The position numbers and the translations under genes were made by a program. A DNA stretch of 64,000 bases, taken from Myxococcales bacterium 68-20. Its GTDB lineage: Bacteria; Myxococcota_A; Polyangia; Polyangiales; Polyangiaceae. The notes below the pieces were generated by a model. That model ran no database searches. It saw only the letters and a list, made by a program, of their open reading frames with translations, and had not been told where the DNA came from. Location: positions 64,198 to 128,197 of the forward strand of contig MKVQ01000002.1 in the NCBI GenBank assembly GCA_001899635.1, in the 5' to 3' direction. This document shows positions 21,857-30,643 of this stretch, in pieces. Each line of letters opens with the position of its first letter. Position 1 is the first letter of the stretch.

Positions 21857-22804
21857 TCAGGCCTTCGGCTGAGCGCTGGCGTCGTCCGCGGGCGCGACGT
21901 CGCCTTCGACGACCGGCATCGCCGGATCGGTGGCGACGACGGCATCGCCGGCCACCGAGGAGAGCGCAGCGCCCTCACCAGCCGGGAGCGGCTCGAGGGC
22001 CGGCTCGATCGGTACGTCGGCCTCGATGGGCGGCTTGCTGCCCCGGCGCGACGTGAGCATGTCGATCGCCATGAGCGCGACGCCGACGCAGATCGCGATG
22101 TCGGCCACGTTGAACGTGGGCCAGTGATCCGTCACGACGTGCCGCGGGTAGTACTTGCCGATCAGCTCGTTGAACGACCTGATCCAGTCGGCGCGGTAGT
22201 CGATGAAGTCGATGACGTAGCCGTAGCGGACACGGTCGAAGACGTTGCCGAGCGCGCCACCGAGCACGAGCGGGAGGCCCCACTTCAGCGCGTACTGGCG
22301 CGGCTGGAGCCGGCGGTAGAGCGTGACGATGAACGCGATCGCGGCCACCGACACGAGGAGGAAGAACGGCCGGCGGACGTTCTCGCTCTCGCCCTGCAAG
22401 AGCCCCCATGCGCCGCCCTTGTTCTTGGCGAGCACGAACATGAGGTGGTTTTCGATGACGGTGACGTAGCCCGGGTAGTCCGCGAGCTTCTGCTCCGCCC
22501 AGAGCTTCGTCCCCACGTCCGAGACCAGGGACACGAGCGCGACGACGACGAGGAACATCGGCGACGGACGGTGTCCGAGCATCGTCTCCGGGATGGCCTG
22601 CGACGTGCCCGCCGGGCGACCGAGACGCTCGACGCCAGGCGCGATCGGAGGCTCCTCCACGGCCGGCGGGTCCGCCGGCAGCGCGGCGGCCGCGCTCGTG
22701 GTGGATCCCTCCCCTGAAACCGCACCCTCCGTTTCGGTCGAGGTGGGTGTCGCGGTGGTGCTGGCCTCGTCGGGCGCTGCGTCTTGTCTCGAGCTCTCGT
22801 TCAT
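21857..22804 (-). CDS. lspA: lipoprotein signal peptidase LspA with long terminal extensions
   Basis: LspA is the inner-membrane aspartyl protease that cleaves prolipoprotein signal peptides; the many lipoproteins in this window are its expected substrates. The core (about 80-245) has four hydrophobic segments and both catalytic regions, GNVFDRVRYGYVIDFID and FNVADIAI, each with its Asp. At 315 residues it is nearly twice the usual 160. An N-terminal Thr/Ala/Pro-rich extension of about 80 residues and a C-terminal acidic Pro/Ala-rich tail of about 65 are appended. It is divergent from the helicase gene. Confidence 0.92.
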   Translation of the reverse strand: MNESSRQDAAPDEASTTATPTSTETEGAVSGEGSTTSAAAALPADPPAVEEPPIAPGVERLGRPAGTSQAIPETMLGHRPSPMFLVVVALVSLVSDVGTKLWAEQKLADYPGYVTVIENHLMFVLAKNKGGAWGLLQGESENVRRPFFLLVSVAAIAFIVTLYRRLQPRQYALKWGLPLVLGGALGNVFDRVRYGYVIDFIDYRADWIRSFNELIGKYYPRHVVTDHWPTFNVADIAICVGVALMAIDMLTSRRGSKPPIEADVPIEPALEPLPAGEGAALSSVAGDAVVATDPAMPVVEGDVAPADDASAQPKA

Positions 22805-23140
22805 CGGTCGATGTTGCGCGGATGTTCAGCCTGTGAAGCTTCTCGACGACGGAGCGAGAGGCGCCTTGCTGGCGTACGCCAACGGCAAGAGGGCGAGAAC
22901 GGAGCGCGAACCCTACTCAATCCAGGGCATCGTGTCACGCACTCCCCCCTGGTCTGCCGTCCGTTCGACCCGCTTCGAGCCGCTGGCGCCTGCCGTCTGC
23001 CTTGTCCGGGCGACCGGCACCTGTTTATATGTTCAGCGCCAGGCGTTCGCTACGCCTCCCTTCGCCGCCCGTCTTCGACGAGCGCGCGGACCGGTGGACG
23101 GAGCGCGCCGCACCTCGGGTCTACCAGGGAGCATCATCGG
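22805..23140. other. 336-bp divergent intergenic region
   Basis: This gap separates lspA (minus) from the MrfA-like helicase (plus). It contains a candidate sigma-70 promoter facing the helicase at 23002-23031. No structured RNA or coding frame is convincing. Confidence 0.5.
23002..23031 (+). promoter_or_regulatory. candidate sigma-70 promoter for the helicase gene
   Basis: TTGTCC (23002-23007) and TATATG (23026-23031) are separated by 18 bp, matching 4 of 6 consensus positions each, in a locally A+T-richer stretch. The start codon lies 110 bp downstream. Confidence 0.4.
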
Positions 23141-25678
23141 ATGAGCAAGCGCAGAAGCAAGGGCGTTGCCGCGCCGTGGGAGTCGGCTCGAGGGGTGGAG
23201 GCCGTGCTCGACGGCTGGCTCGAGAGCAGGATCGTGCGGCCGTGCGTGATGGCCGACGAGACCGTGCCGGGCAAGTCGCCGCGCATGGCTCCGTTCCCCC
23301 GCACGCTGCCGACGCAGCTCGCGTTTGCGCTGCGCGGCCGCGGTGTCGAAGAGCTCTACGAGCATCAGGCGCGCGCGTTCGAGGCGATCGAGGGCGGCGC
23401 TCGAGGCATCGTCGTCGCCACCCCGACCGCGAGCGGCAAGAGCTACTGCTTCCACCTCCCCGTCCTCGCGACGCAGATCCGGGATCCGGACGCGCGGGCT
23501 ATCTACGTCTACCCGACGAAGGCGCTCTCCCGCGACCAGGAGTCGAGCCTGCGCGAGCTGATGCGTTCGGCCGGGCTCGATCGAGGCGCGGTCGTCTACG
23601 ACGGCGACACGCCCGGTGACGCGCGACGCGCCGCTCGGGAGCGCTCCGGCATCGTGCTCACGAATCCGGACATGCTCCATGCGGGGATCCTTCCCCATCA
23701 CACCGCGTGGGCGCGGACGTTCCAGAACCTACGCTACGTCGTCATCGACGAGCTCCACACGTACAAGGGCGTCTTCGGCTCGCACGTCGCGAACGTGATC
23801 CGGCGGCTCATGCGCGTCGCGAAGTTCCACGGCTCCGAGCCGGTCCTCGTCGGGGCCACGGCGACGATCGGCAACCCGCGCGAGCACGCGGCGCGGATGT
23901 TCTCGCTCGACGAGGCCGAGCTCGCCGCGATCACCGAGAGCGGCGCGCCCCAGGGCGAACGCCGCGTCTTCCTCTACAACCCGCCCGTCGTGAACGCCGA
24001 GCTCGGCATCCGTGCGAGCTACGTGAAGCAAGCCGTGATGCTCGCGACCGATCTCGTGAAGGCCCGCGTGCCCACGATCGTGTTCGGACAGTCGCGCAAC
24101 AACGTCGAGGTGATGCTTCGCTACCTCCGCGACAAGGTCGCGCCCGAGGTCGACGCCTCGAAGGTCATGGGATACCGCGGCGGCTACCTGCCGGAGCAGC
24201 GCCGCGAGATCGAGCGCAAGCTCCGCGAAGGCGAGATCCTCTGCGTCGTCGCGACGAACGCGCTCGAGCTCGGGATCGACATCGGCGCGCTCGATGCCGT
24301 CGTCTGCGCCGGCTACCCGGGCTCGGTCGCAGCGACCTGGCAGCGCTTCGGCCGCGCGGGCCGCCGCAAGGGACGGAGCATCTGCGTCCTCGTCACCTCG
24401 AGCGCGCCGCTCGACCAGTACCTCGCGCGCGAGCCGTCGTACCTGCTCGGCGCGCCGGTCGAGGAGGCACGCGTCGATCCGGACAACCCCGAGATCCTCG
24501 TCCAGCACGTCAAGTGCGCCGCCTTCGAGCTGCCGTTCAAGCGGGGCGAGAAGTTCGGCTCGCTCGACGAGGCGAGTACGGGCGCGGCGCTCGAGTTCCT
24601 CCAGCAGCACTCGGTCGTGCACGAGAACGCGGGCACCTTCCACTGGGCGGCCGACGCTTATCCGGCGAACAACGTTTCGCTACGGAGCATCGGCTGGGAC
24701 AACGTCGTCATCATCGACGCGGAGCACGACAAGACGCTCGCGGAGATCGACTGGCGCGGCGCGCACACGATGGTGCACGAGCAGGCGATCTACCAGCACG
24801 ACGGCGAGTGCTGGCAGGTCGAGAAGTTCGACTACGAGAACCACAAGGCCTTCGTCCGCAAGGTGAAGCCCGACTACTGGACCGACGCGATGACGTACAC
24901 GACGGTGAACGTCCTCGAGGAGTTCGGCGCCGGCTTCGTCGTTCCCCTCGCCGACGCTACGCCCGGGGGCACTCCGCTCGAGGGCGCGGCCCCGGAGTCG
25001 TGGCCGGCCGGCTGGGGCGAGGTCTCCGTCGTCGAGAAGGTGGTCGGCTACAAGAAGATCAAGTTCTACACGCACGAGAACGCGGGCTACGGCGACGTCC
25101 GTCTTCCCGAGATGCAGATGCATACGACGGCCGTCTGGCTGACGGTGCCCGAGGAGGTCTGCGAGCAGATGCCCGAGGGCCGCGCCGCCGCCATCGACGG
25201 GCTGCGCGGCGTCGGCGTCGCGCTCGAGACGGTCGCCACGCTCGCGCTCATGTGCGACCCGCGCGATCTCGGCACCACGCTGGGCGACACGTCGCTGGAC
25301 CCTGCGGCCATGACCGACGACGAGGACGCCCCAGTCCCGATCCCGCGGCGCGTGCGCGGTGGGCCGGCGCCGGGGTACAGCCCGACGCTCTTCCTCTACG
25401 AGCACACGCCGGGCGGCATCGGGCTCGCGGAGCGCATCTTCGTCCAGCGCGATCTCCTGCTGGCGCGAGCGCTTCGACTCGTCGAAGGGTGTCCCTGCGT
25501 CTCCGGGTGTCCGGGCTGCGTCGGCCCAGCGATCGAAGGGACGGCGACAGCGACGAGCGCTGTGCCCCCCGTCCCGCCACAGCGAGCGATGGCGAAGCAA
25601 GCGAGTGGGCGGAAGGCGATCGCGATCGAGCTCATGCGCCGCGCCCTCGGCGGGATTCGAGCGATCGCCTCCGGCTGA
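23141..25678 (+). CDS. MrfA-like DEAD/DEAH helicase with C-terminal Cys cluster (DUF1998)
   Basis: This 845-residue superfamily 2 helicase has motif I ATPTASGKS, motif II DELH, motif III GATATI and motif VI QRFGRAGRR in its N-terminal 430 residues. The long C-terminal half resembles DUF1998 and ends in a Cys cluster CPCVSGCPGC, likely Zn-binding. This layout is that of Bacillus MrfA (YprA), a 3'-5' helicase that repairs mitomycin-type lesions with the exonuclease MrfB. No MrfB-like gene is adjacent. The frame extends upstream without coding character, and the ATG at 23141 fits the homologs. Confidence 0.9.
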   Translation: MSKRRSKGVAAPWESARGVEAVLDGWLESRIVRPCVMADETVPGKSPRMAPFPRTLPTQLAFALRGRGVEELYEHQARAFEAIEGGARGIVVATPTASGKSYCFHLPVLATQIRDPDARAIYVYPTKALSRDQESSLRELMRSAGLDRGAVVYDGDTPGDARRAARERSGIVLTNPDMLHAGILPHHTAWARTFQNLRYVVIDELHTYKGVFGSHVANVIRRLMRVAKFHGSEPVLVGATATIGNPREHAARMFSLDEAELAAITESGAPQGERRVFLYNPPVVNAELGIRASYVKQAVMLATDLVKARVPTIVFGQSRNNVEVMLRYLRDKVAPEVDASKVMGYRGGYLPEQRREIERKLREGEILCVVATNALELGIDIGALDAVVCAGYPGSVAATWQRFGRAGRRKGRSICVLVTSSAPLDQYLAREPSYLLGAPVEEARVDPDNPEILVQHVKCAAFELPFKRGEKFGSLDEASTGAALEFLQQHSVVHENAGTFHWAADAYPANNVSLRSIGWDNVVIIDAEHDKTLAEIDWRGAHTMVHEQAIYQHDGECWQVEKFDYENHKAFVRKVKPDYWTDAMTYTTVNVLEEFGAGFVVPLADATPGGTPLEGAAPESWPAGWGEVSVVEKVVGYKKIKFYTHENAGYGDVRLPEMQMHTTAVWLTVPEEVCEQMPEGRAAAIDGLRGVGVALETVATLALMCDPRDLGTTLGDTSLDPAAMTDDEDAPVPIPRRVRGGPAPGYSPTLFLYEHTPGGIGLAERIFVQRDLLLARALRLVEGCPCVSGCPGCVGPAIEGTATATSAVPPVPPQRAMAKQASGRKAIAIELMRRALGGIRAIASG

Positions 25679-25890
25679 TCGAGCGCTGGACCGAGACACC
25701 GCACGAGCGAGGCGTGGGTGTGCGGCCGATCGCGCGGGTGAGGCAGCGCGTGCGCGCGCGCTCGTCGCTCCTATCGCGGCGTCCCATTCGCGACGCGATC
25801 GATCGGGTCGTCTTCGCGGCGCAGAGCGTCGCTCGTCTGCGCCGGCCGATCCGAGCGTGGATGGAATCGCCCGTGCACCCGGGCGAAAAC

Positions 25891-26478
25891 ATGTTTGCGC
25901 TAAAGACTATGTGTGTCGCGCTCGGGCTCGGAATCGTTGCTTGTTCTTCGGCATCGTCTCCCAGCCCCTCGAGCTCGGAAGACAACACCGTGAAGGTCCC
26001 CCCCTTCAGCAAAGAGAAGCCGGTGCAGGCACCGCCGAGCACGGCGCCGTCGGCCGCACCGGACAAGAACGTCGAGGCCAAGCCGGACGACAAGCCGCCG
26101 GCCTCCAAGCCGCCGGAGTGCACGAAGGAGGTGGAGCCGAACAACGAAACGGCTGAGGCAACCGAGTTCAAGGACTGCATCGCCGGCGAGCTCTCCTCCC
26201 GGTCGGACAGCGACTACCTCAAGATCACGGCGCCTCAGAACGTGACCGACATGATCATCGAGCACACCGAGCCGAACGGAAAGATCACCTATACGGTCAC
26301 GATCCCGCAGGCCGGCAGCACCGCGAGCGGCTCGAGCAATTTCAACATGTCGTTCACCGACCAGGCCCCGAAGACCAAGATCAAGGCGGGGCAGACGTAC
26401 CTCTTCCAGCTGAAGGCCGAGGCCGGCAGCACCTCCGACGAGGCGCGGCCGTACGAGGTCAAGGTCACCTTCCAGTAG
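25891..26478 (+). CDS. lipoprotein with PPC-like beta domain
   Basis: The 195-residue product has a signal with lipobox IVAC (about residue 18) and a Ser/Pro/Lys-rich linker (20-75). The C-terminal domain begins ECTKEVEPNNETAEATEF, the usual opening of bacterial pre-peptidase C-terminal (PPC) domains, and continues with SDSDYLKIT and a Tyr-rich beta strand pattern. PPC domains are carried by secreted proteins and are often removed or used for binding. An ATG 10 codons upstream is possible but would weaken the signal peptide. Function is unknown. Confidence 0.7.
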   Translation: MFALKTMCVALGLGIVACSSASSPSPSSSEDNTVKVPPFSKEKPVQAPPSTAPSAAPDKNVEAKPDDKPPASKPPECTKEVEPNNETAEATEFKDCIAGELSSRSDSDYLKITAPQNVTDMIIEHTEPNGKITYTVTIPQAGSTASGSSNFNMSFTDQAPKTKIKAGQTYLFQLKAEAGSTSDEARPYEVKVTFQ

Positions 26479-26485
26479 TGCGGTC

Positions 26486-26511
26486 CCGGCCGTCGTTCAT
26501 TCGGCGGCCGG
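26486..26511 (+). terminator. hairpin after the PPC lipoprotein gene
   Basis: CCGGCCG (26486-26492) and CGGCCGG (26505-26511) pair across a 12-nt loop 8 bp after the stop codon at 26478, with a partly matching outer GGT/AACC pair. Confidence 0.4.
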
Positions 26512-26552
26512 AACCACGTGCCCCGAGGCCGCTTAGAGCGTAGTCTCGATGC

Positions 26553-28631
26553 GTGACTTCTGCGAAGCGTCGCCTCGTCTCCGTCCTGCTGGGGCCCCTC
26601 GCCTTCGGCGTGACGGCGGCATGCTTCTCGGGCACGGGGCCGGCGCTCTTGCCGGAGGGCGACGCGGGCGGTGGCTCGATCGACCTCTCCGGCGACGCGG
26701 GCTTCGTCCGTAGCGACGCGGACATTGGCGACCCATTCGCGATCGACGGGCTCACGCCGTCGCACGGACCGTTCAGCGGCGGCACTCGGACACGCATCGA
26801 CGGCCGCGGCTTCTCCTCGAAGCTGCGTGTCTTCATCGGCGGCGTCGAGGTCGAAGCCGGGTCGCTCCTCGCGAGCGACCCGACCCGCGCCGCGATCGTA
26901 ACGCCCCCCGGGCCACCCGGCTTCGTGGACGTGACGATCCGGGACGAGGCCACCGCCAAGGAGCGGGTCCTCAAGAACGGCTTCTACTACGACGCGTTCG
27001 TGGTGGTCCCCGACAGCGGCGCGACGAGCGGCGGGACGCGCATCGCGATCACCGGCAGCGGCACCAACTGGGGCGCCGGGACGACGGTCTCGATCGACGG
27101 GGTCGCCTGCAAGGAGGTCGTCGTCGAGTCGCCGACGAAGCTCGAGTGTGTGAGCCCCACGGGCACTCCGGGCTCGAAGGACGTCGTGGTGACGCCGCAA
27201 GGCGGTGTGCCCATCCAGGCGCGCGACGCGTTCACGTATTCGGACTCCGTCGACGGCTATCGCGGCGGCCTGTCCGGCGGCGCTCTCGCCGGCCGCGTCA
27301 AGGTGCTCGCATACGACCAGCTCGTCGGCACTCCGCTGCCGGGCGCCTTCGCGATCGCCGGCGGCGATCTCGCGACCGCGAAGGTCGCGAAGACGACGGC
27401 CAACGGCGTCGTCGAGATCGACGGGATCACCGGCGACAAGGTCACGATCACCGTCGCCGCGAAGTGCCACCAGCCGGTCACGTTCGTCGACGTCCCGGTC
27501 GACACGGTCACCGCATACCTCGCCCCGGTGATGGATCCCTCGTGCGCCGACGGCGATCCGCCGTCGATCCCGCCGAGGCAGCGCTATGGCGGCTTCATCG
27601 AGGGCCAGCTCGTCTTCCCGGGCGCGCGCGAGTTCGAGCGCGCGGGCTGGAGCACGGTACCGGCGCCGACCAAGCCGACCGAGCGCCGCGCCGCCTACGT
27701 CTTCGAGGCGGCGTCGAGCCCGAATCAGCGCTTCACGCTTCCCCCGGCGAGCGCGGCCATCACGCCGGAGGCGAACGGGACGACCGGCTACGAGTACTCG
27801 CTGCTCGTGTTCCCCGGGAACTCGACGCTCTACGTCGTCGCCGGCATCGAGGATCGCAGCGAGACGCCGCCCAAGTTCGTTCCGTATTCGATGGGCGTCG
27901 CGCGCGGCGTCGCTGTCCCCGCGCAGACGCGCGTGCAGGGCGTCGACGTGAAGATGGACATCCTCTTCGATCATCAGGTCACGATCAGCGCGGCGCCGCC
28001 TGCGCCCGGACCGCGCGGACCGGATCGATTCACCGCGTCGCTCTCGACCACGCTCGGCGCGGCCGGCTACGCCATCCTTCCGCGAGGGACGCGCTCGACG
28101 ACGCTGCCCGCCCCGGAAGCCCTCCCGTTCATCGGAGCCCCCTCGCTCGACAAGGCGATGGCCGGCGAGCAGTACGTCCTCGGCGGCATCGCTGCGACGG
28201 GCCCGGATCAACAGCTCCCGGCGAGCGTCGTCGCACGGGTGCGGACCACGAACGCGAACACCCCCGTGTCCCTCGGCGGATTCCTCGGGGTCCCGGTGCT
28301 CGGACAACCAGGCTCCGGCGTGTGGAGCGGCAGGCGCGTAGAGTTCTCCGGGGCGACCGGGCCGGCCGACCTGTCCGTGACGCAGGTCTCGTCCGGCGGC
28401 GGGCTCGTCGTCTGGACGATCGTGGCGCCGGGCGGCACGACGTCGTTCGACGTCCCCGACCTCGCCGCCCTCCCCGGCCCCGATCCCGTGGGTCTCATGT
28501 CAGGCGCCCTCTCCACGACCGTGTATGTTGCAAGGATCGAGCAGTTCCAGTACGGGCGCCTCCGCTGGGGCCAGCTGAGCACGGGGGCCTGGAGCGCGTA
28601 TGCGTTCGACAGCCTCGGCGGCGTCTATTGA
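26553..28631 (+). CDS. lipoprotein with IPT/TIG domains
   Basis: The product has 692 residues and starts at GTG. Its signal sequence has a lipobox-like TAAC (about 24). Two IPT/TIG immunoglobulin-like domains follow (about 63-135 and 136-218), recognised by the repeated pattern GLTPSHGPFSGGTRTRIDGRGF and by VPDSGATSGGTRIAITGSG. The remaining 470 residues are beta-rich; one part resembles carboxypeptidase-regulatory-like repeats (VKVLAYDQLVGTPLPGA). It is a surface or periplasmic scaffold of unknown binding target. The following gene starts only 7 bp after its stop, so the two form an operon. Confidence 0.75.
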   Translation: MTSAKRRLVSVLLGPLAFGVTAACFSGTGPALLPEGDAGGGSIDLSGDAGFVRSDADIGDPFAIDGLTPSHGPFSGGTRTRIDGRGFSSKLRVFIGGVEVEAGSLLASDPTRAAIVTPPGPPGFVDVTIRDEATAKERVLKNGFYYDAFVVVPDSGATSGGTRIAITGSGTNWGAGTTVSIDGVACKEVVVESPTKLECVSPTGTPGSKDVVVTPQGGVPIQARDAFTYSDSVDGYRGGLSGGALAGRVKVLAYDQLVGTPLPGAFAIAGGDLATAKVAKTTANGVVEIDGITGDKVTITVAAKCHQPVTFVDVPVDTVTAYLAPVMDPSCADGDPPSIPPRQRYGGFIEGQLVFPGAREFERAGWSTVPAPTKPTERRAAYVFEAASSPNQRFTLPPASAAITPEANGTTGYEYSLLVFPGNSTLYVVAGIEDRSETPPKFVPYSMGVARGVAVPAQTRVQGVDVKMDILFDHQVTISAAPPAPGPRGPDRFTASLSTTLGAAGYAILPRGTRSTTLPAPEALPFIGAPSLDKAMAGEQYVLGGIAATGPDQQLPASVVARVRTTNANTPVSLGGFLGVPVLGQPGSGVWSGRRVEFSGATGPADLSVTQVSSGGGLVVWTIVAPGGTTSFDVPDLAALPGPDPVGLMSGALSTTVYVARIEQFQYGRLRWGQLSTGAWSAYAFDSLGGVY

Positions 28632-28638
28632 GCGAATC

Positions 28639-30603
28639 GTGAAGCGCGTGCGTACGAAGTGGCTCGAGCTCGGAGCCGGGGTGACTGCACTGGTCGGCGT
28701 TCTCGCGATCGCCCCGTCGTGCCGCTTCGACCCCGCCTACCGCGACCTGCCGGAGCCGACGTCGACCATCTGCATCGACGGCGTCGTCGAGTGTCGCGGC
28801 TCGTCGCTCACGCGGTGCGAAGCAAACGCGATCGTCGTCCTGGACGACTGTGGCGCACGCGGCGAGGCGTGCGCTCCCCAGTTCCTGAAGTGCACGCCCT
28901 GCCTTCCCGGCGCGCGCACCTGCGAGAATGCAGACGTCTTCGAGTGCGACGCCGACGGGCAGAAGCAGGCGAAGGTCGAGACCTGCGACGGTGACCACGG
29001 CTACGCCTGCCGTGGAGGGTTCTGCACCCAACTCTGTCAGGAGGCGACGCGGAAGAAGTCGAACATCGGCTGCGAGTACTGGCCTGTCGATCTCGACAAT
29101 GCCGTCACCAGCCAGGGCAACGCGGCGCTCCAGCAGTTCGCCGTGATCGTGTCGAACCCGCAACCCGACCTCGCCGCACGCGTCACGATCGAAGAAGACG
29201 TGGCGAAGCCCGGCGAGCCGCCGAACGTGCGCATCGTCGGCACGGCGAGCGTGGGGGTGCGGCGGCTCGAGATCTTCAAGCTCGGCCCCAAGGAGGTCGA
29301 CGGCTCCGAGCCCGACCTCCCGAACGGCGGGACGCACACCGCCCTCACGCGCGGCGCGTACCGCATCCGCTCGGACGTCCCCATCGTCGCCTACCAGTTC
29401 AACCCGCTCGAGAACGTGAACGTCTTCTCGAACGAGGCGGCGCTCTTGCTCCCCACGGCGGCGCTCGGCGATCGCGGACGCGCCTACGTCGTCGCGGGAT
29501 GGCCGCAGACGATCGCGCGAAGCGAGGATCCCAACACCAACTTCGGCTCCGACCTCCGCGCCTTCCTCTCGATCGTCGGGACGGCGCCGGACACGAAGAT
29601 CCGCCTGAAGACGACCGCGCGGATCGTCCCGGGCGGCCCCTTCCCGAACGGCGTTCCGAAGGGCGCCGAGGTCGACGCCGTCCTTCAGCCGTTCGAGGTC
29701 CTGAACCTCGAGACCGGCGACTTCAACGCGGACTTCACGGGCTCGATCATCGACACGAACGCGCCGATTGCCGTCTACGTCGGGAGTGAGGCGAGCGACG
29801 CGCCGTTCTTCAACACGCTCGCCTCGCGATCGTGCTGCGCCGATCACCTCGAGGAGCAGGTCACTCCGCTCCGCGCCGTCGGCAAGAGCTACGTCCTCGG
29901 CCGCATGCCGAACCGCTCCCGTGCGCTCGCGGCGGCGGGCGCCGTGATCTCGGCCTTCCCTGAGCCCGAGCTGTACCGCGTCGTCGCCACCGTGGCTGGA
30001 CCGACGCAGGTGACCACGACGCTCCCCGCGCCCTGGAATGCCTTCACGCTCGATGGCGTGGGCGCGAACGTCACGATCCCCGCGCTCCAGGACTTCACGC
30101 TCTCGGCCGACAACGCGGTCATCGTCGCCGACGTCCAGGTCAGCCAGGAGGCCGCCGGCGTCGCGCGGAGTCTGCCGGGCGGCGATCCGAGCCTCACCTT
30201 CGTCCCGCCGGTCGAGCAGTGGAGGAACGACTACATCCTCCTCACCCCGGACAAATACGCGTTCGACTTCCTCGTCATCACGGCACCGTTCGGAGCGAGC
30301 GTCTACCTCGACGGGCTCCCGATCGACGGCAAGATCTGCGAGACGGCGCCGGGCGACGGCCTCGACGAAAAGACACGCAAGGCCAAGGATCCGCCGTTCA
30401 CCGTGTACCGGTGCCAGCTGTCGTTCCCCGTCGTCGATCCGCAAGGAACCGCTCCGAACAACGTCACCCCGGGCCGGCAGAACGACGGCGTCCACCGCGT
30501 CCAGTCCGACTACCCCATCGGCGTCCTCGTCTACGGCTTCGACTCCTTCGTGAGCTACGCCTACGCCGGCGGTACCGAGCTCGTCGACCTCACCGCCGAC
30601 TGA
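28639..30603 (+). CDS. IgGFc-binding-like surface lipoprotein
   Basis: This 654-residue lipoprotein has a signal with the Cys in IAPSC (about residue 28). A Cys-rich region (about 40-150, some 15 cysteines in EGF/Stig1-like spacing) follows, then a large domain resembling the IgGFc-binding protein N-terminal domain: DVPIVAYQFNP, SNEAALLLP, and the late DYPIGVLVYGFDSFVSYAY. Such proteins are expanded in myxobacteria and are presumed adhesive; binding is not proven. The GTG start at 28639 is preferred because it follows the previous stop and gives a proper signal; an ATG at 28600 would overlap the upstream gene by 32 bp. Confidence 0.75.
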   Translation: MKRVRTKWLELGAGVTALVGVLAIAPSCRFDPAYRDLPEPTSTICIDGVVECRGSSLTRCEANAIVVLDDCGARGEACAPQFLKCTPCLPGARTCENADVFECDADGQKQAKVETCDGDHGYACRGGFCTQLCQEATRKKSNIGCEYWPVDLDNAVTSQGNAALQQFAVIVSNPQPDLAARVTIEEDVAKPGEPPNVRIVGTASVGVRRLEIFKLGPKEVDGSEPDLPNGGTHTALTRGAYRIRSDVPIVAYQFNPLENVNVFSNEAALLLPTAALGDRGRAYVVAGWPQTIARSEDPNTNFGSDLRAFLSIVGTAPDTKIRLKTTARIVPGGPFPNGVPKGAEVDAVLQPFEVLNLETGDFNADFTGSIIDTNAPIAVYVGSEASDAPFFNTLASRSCCADHLEEQVTPLRAVGKSYVLGRMPNRSRALAAAGAVISAFPEPELYRVVATVAGPTQVTTTLPAPWNAFTLDGVGANVTIPALQDFTLSADNAVIVADVQVSQEAAGVARSLPGGDPSLTFVPPVEQWRNDYILLTPDKYAFDFLVITAPFGASVYLDGLPIDGKICETAPGDGLDEKTRKAKDPPFTVYRCQLSFPVVDPQGTAPNNVTPGRQNDGVHRVQSDYPIGVLVYGFDSFVSYAYAGGTELVDLTAD

Positions 30604-30643
30604 CGCACGCCCGCAGCCACGGCGCCCGTTCTCGAGGGCTCTG

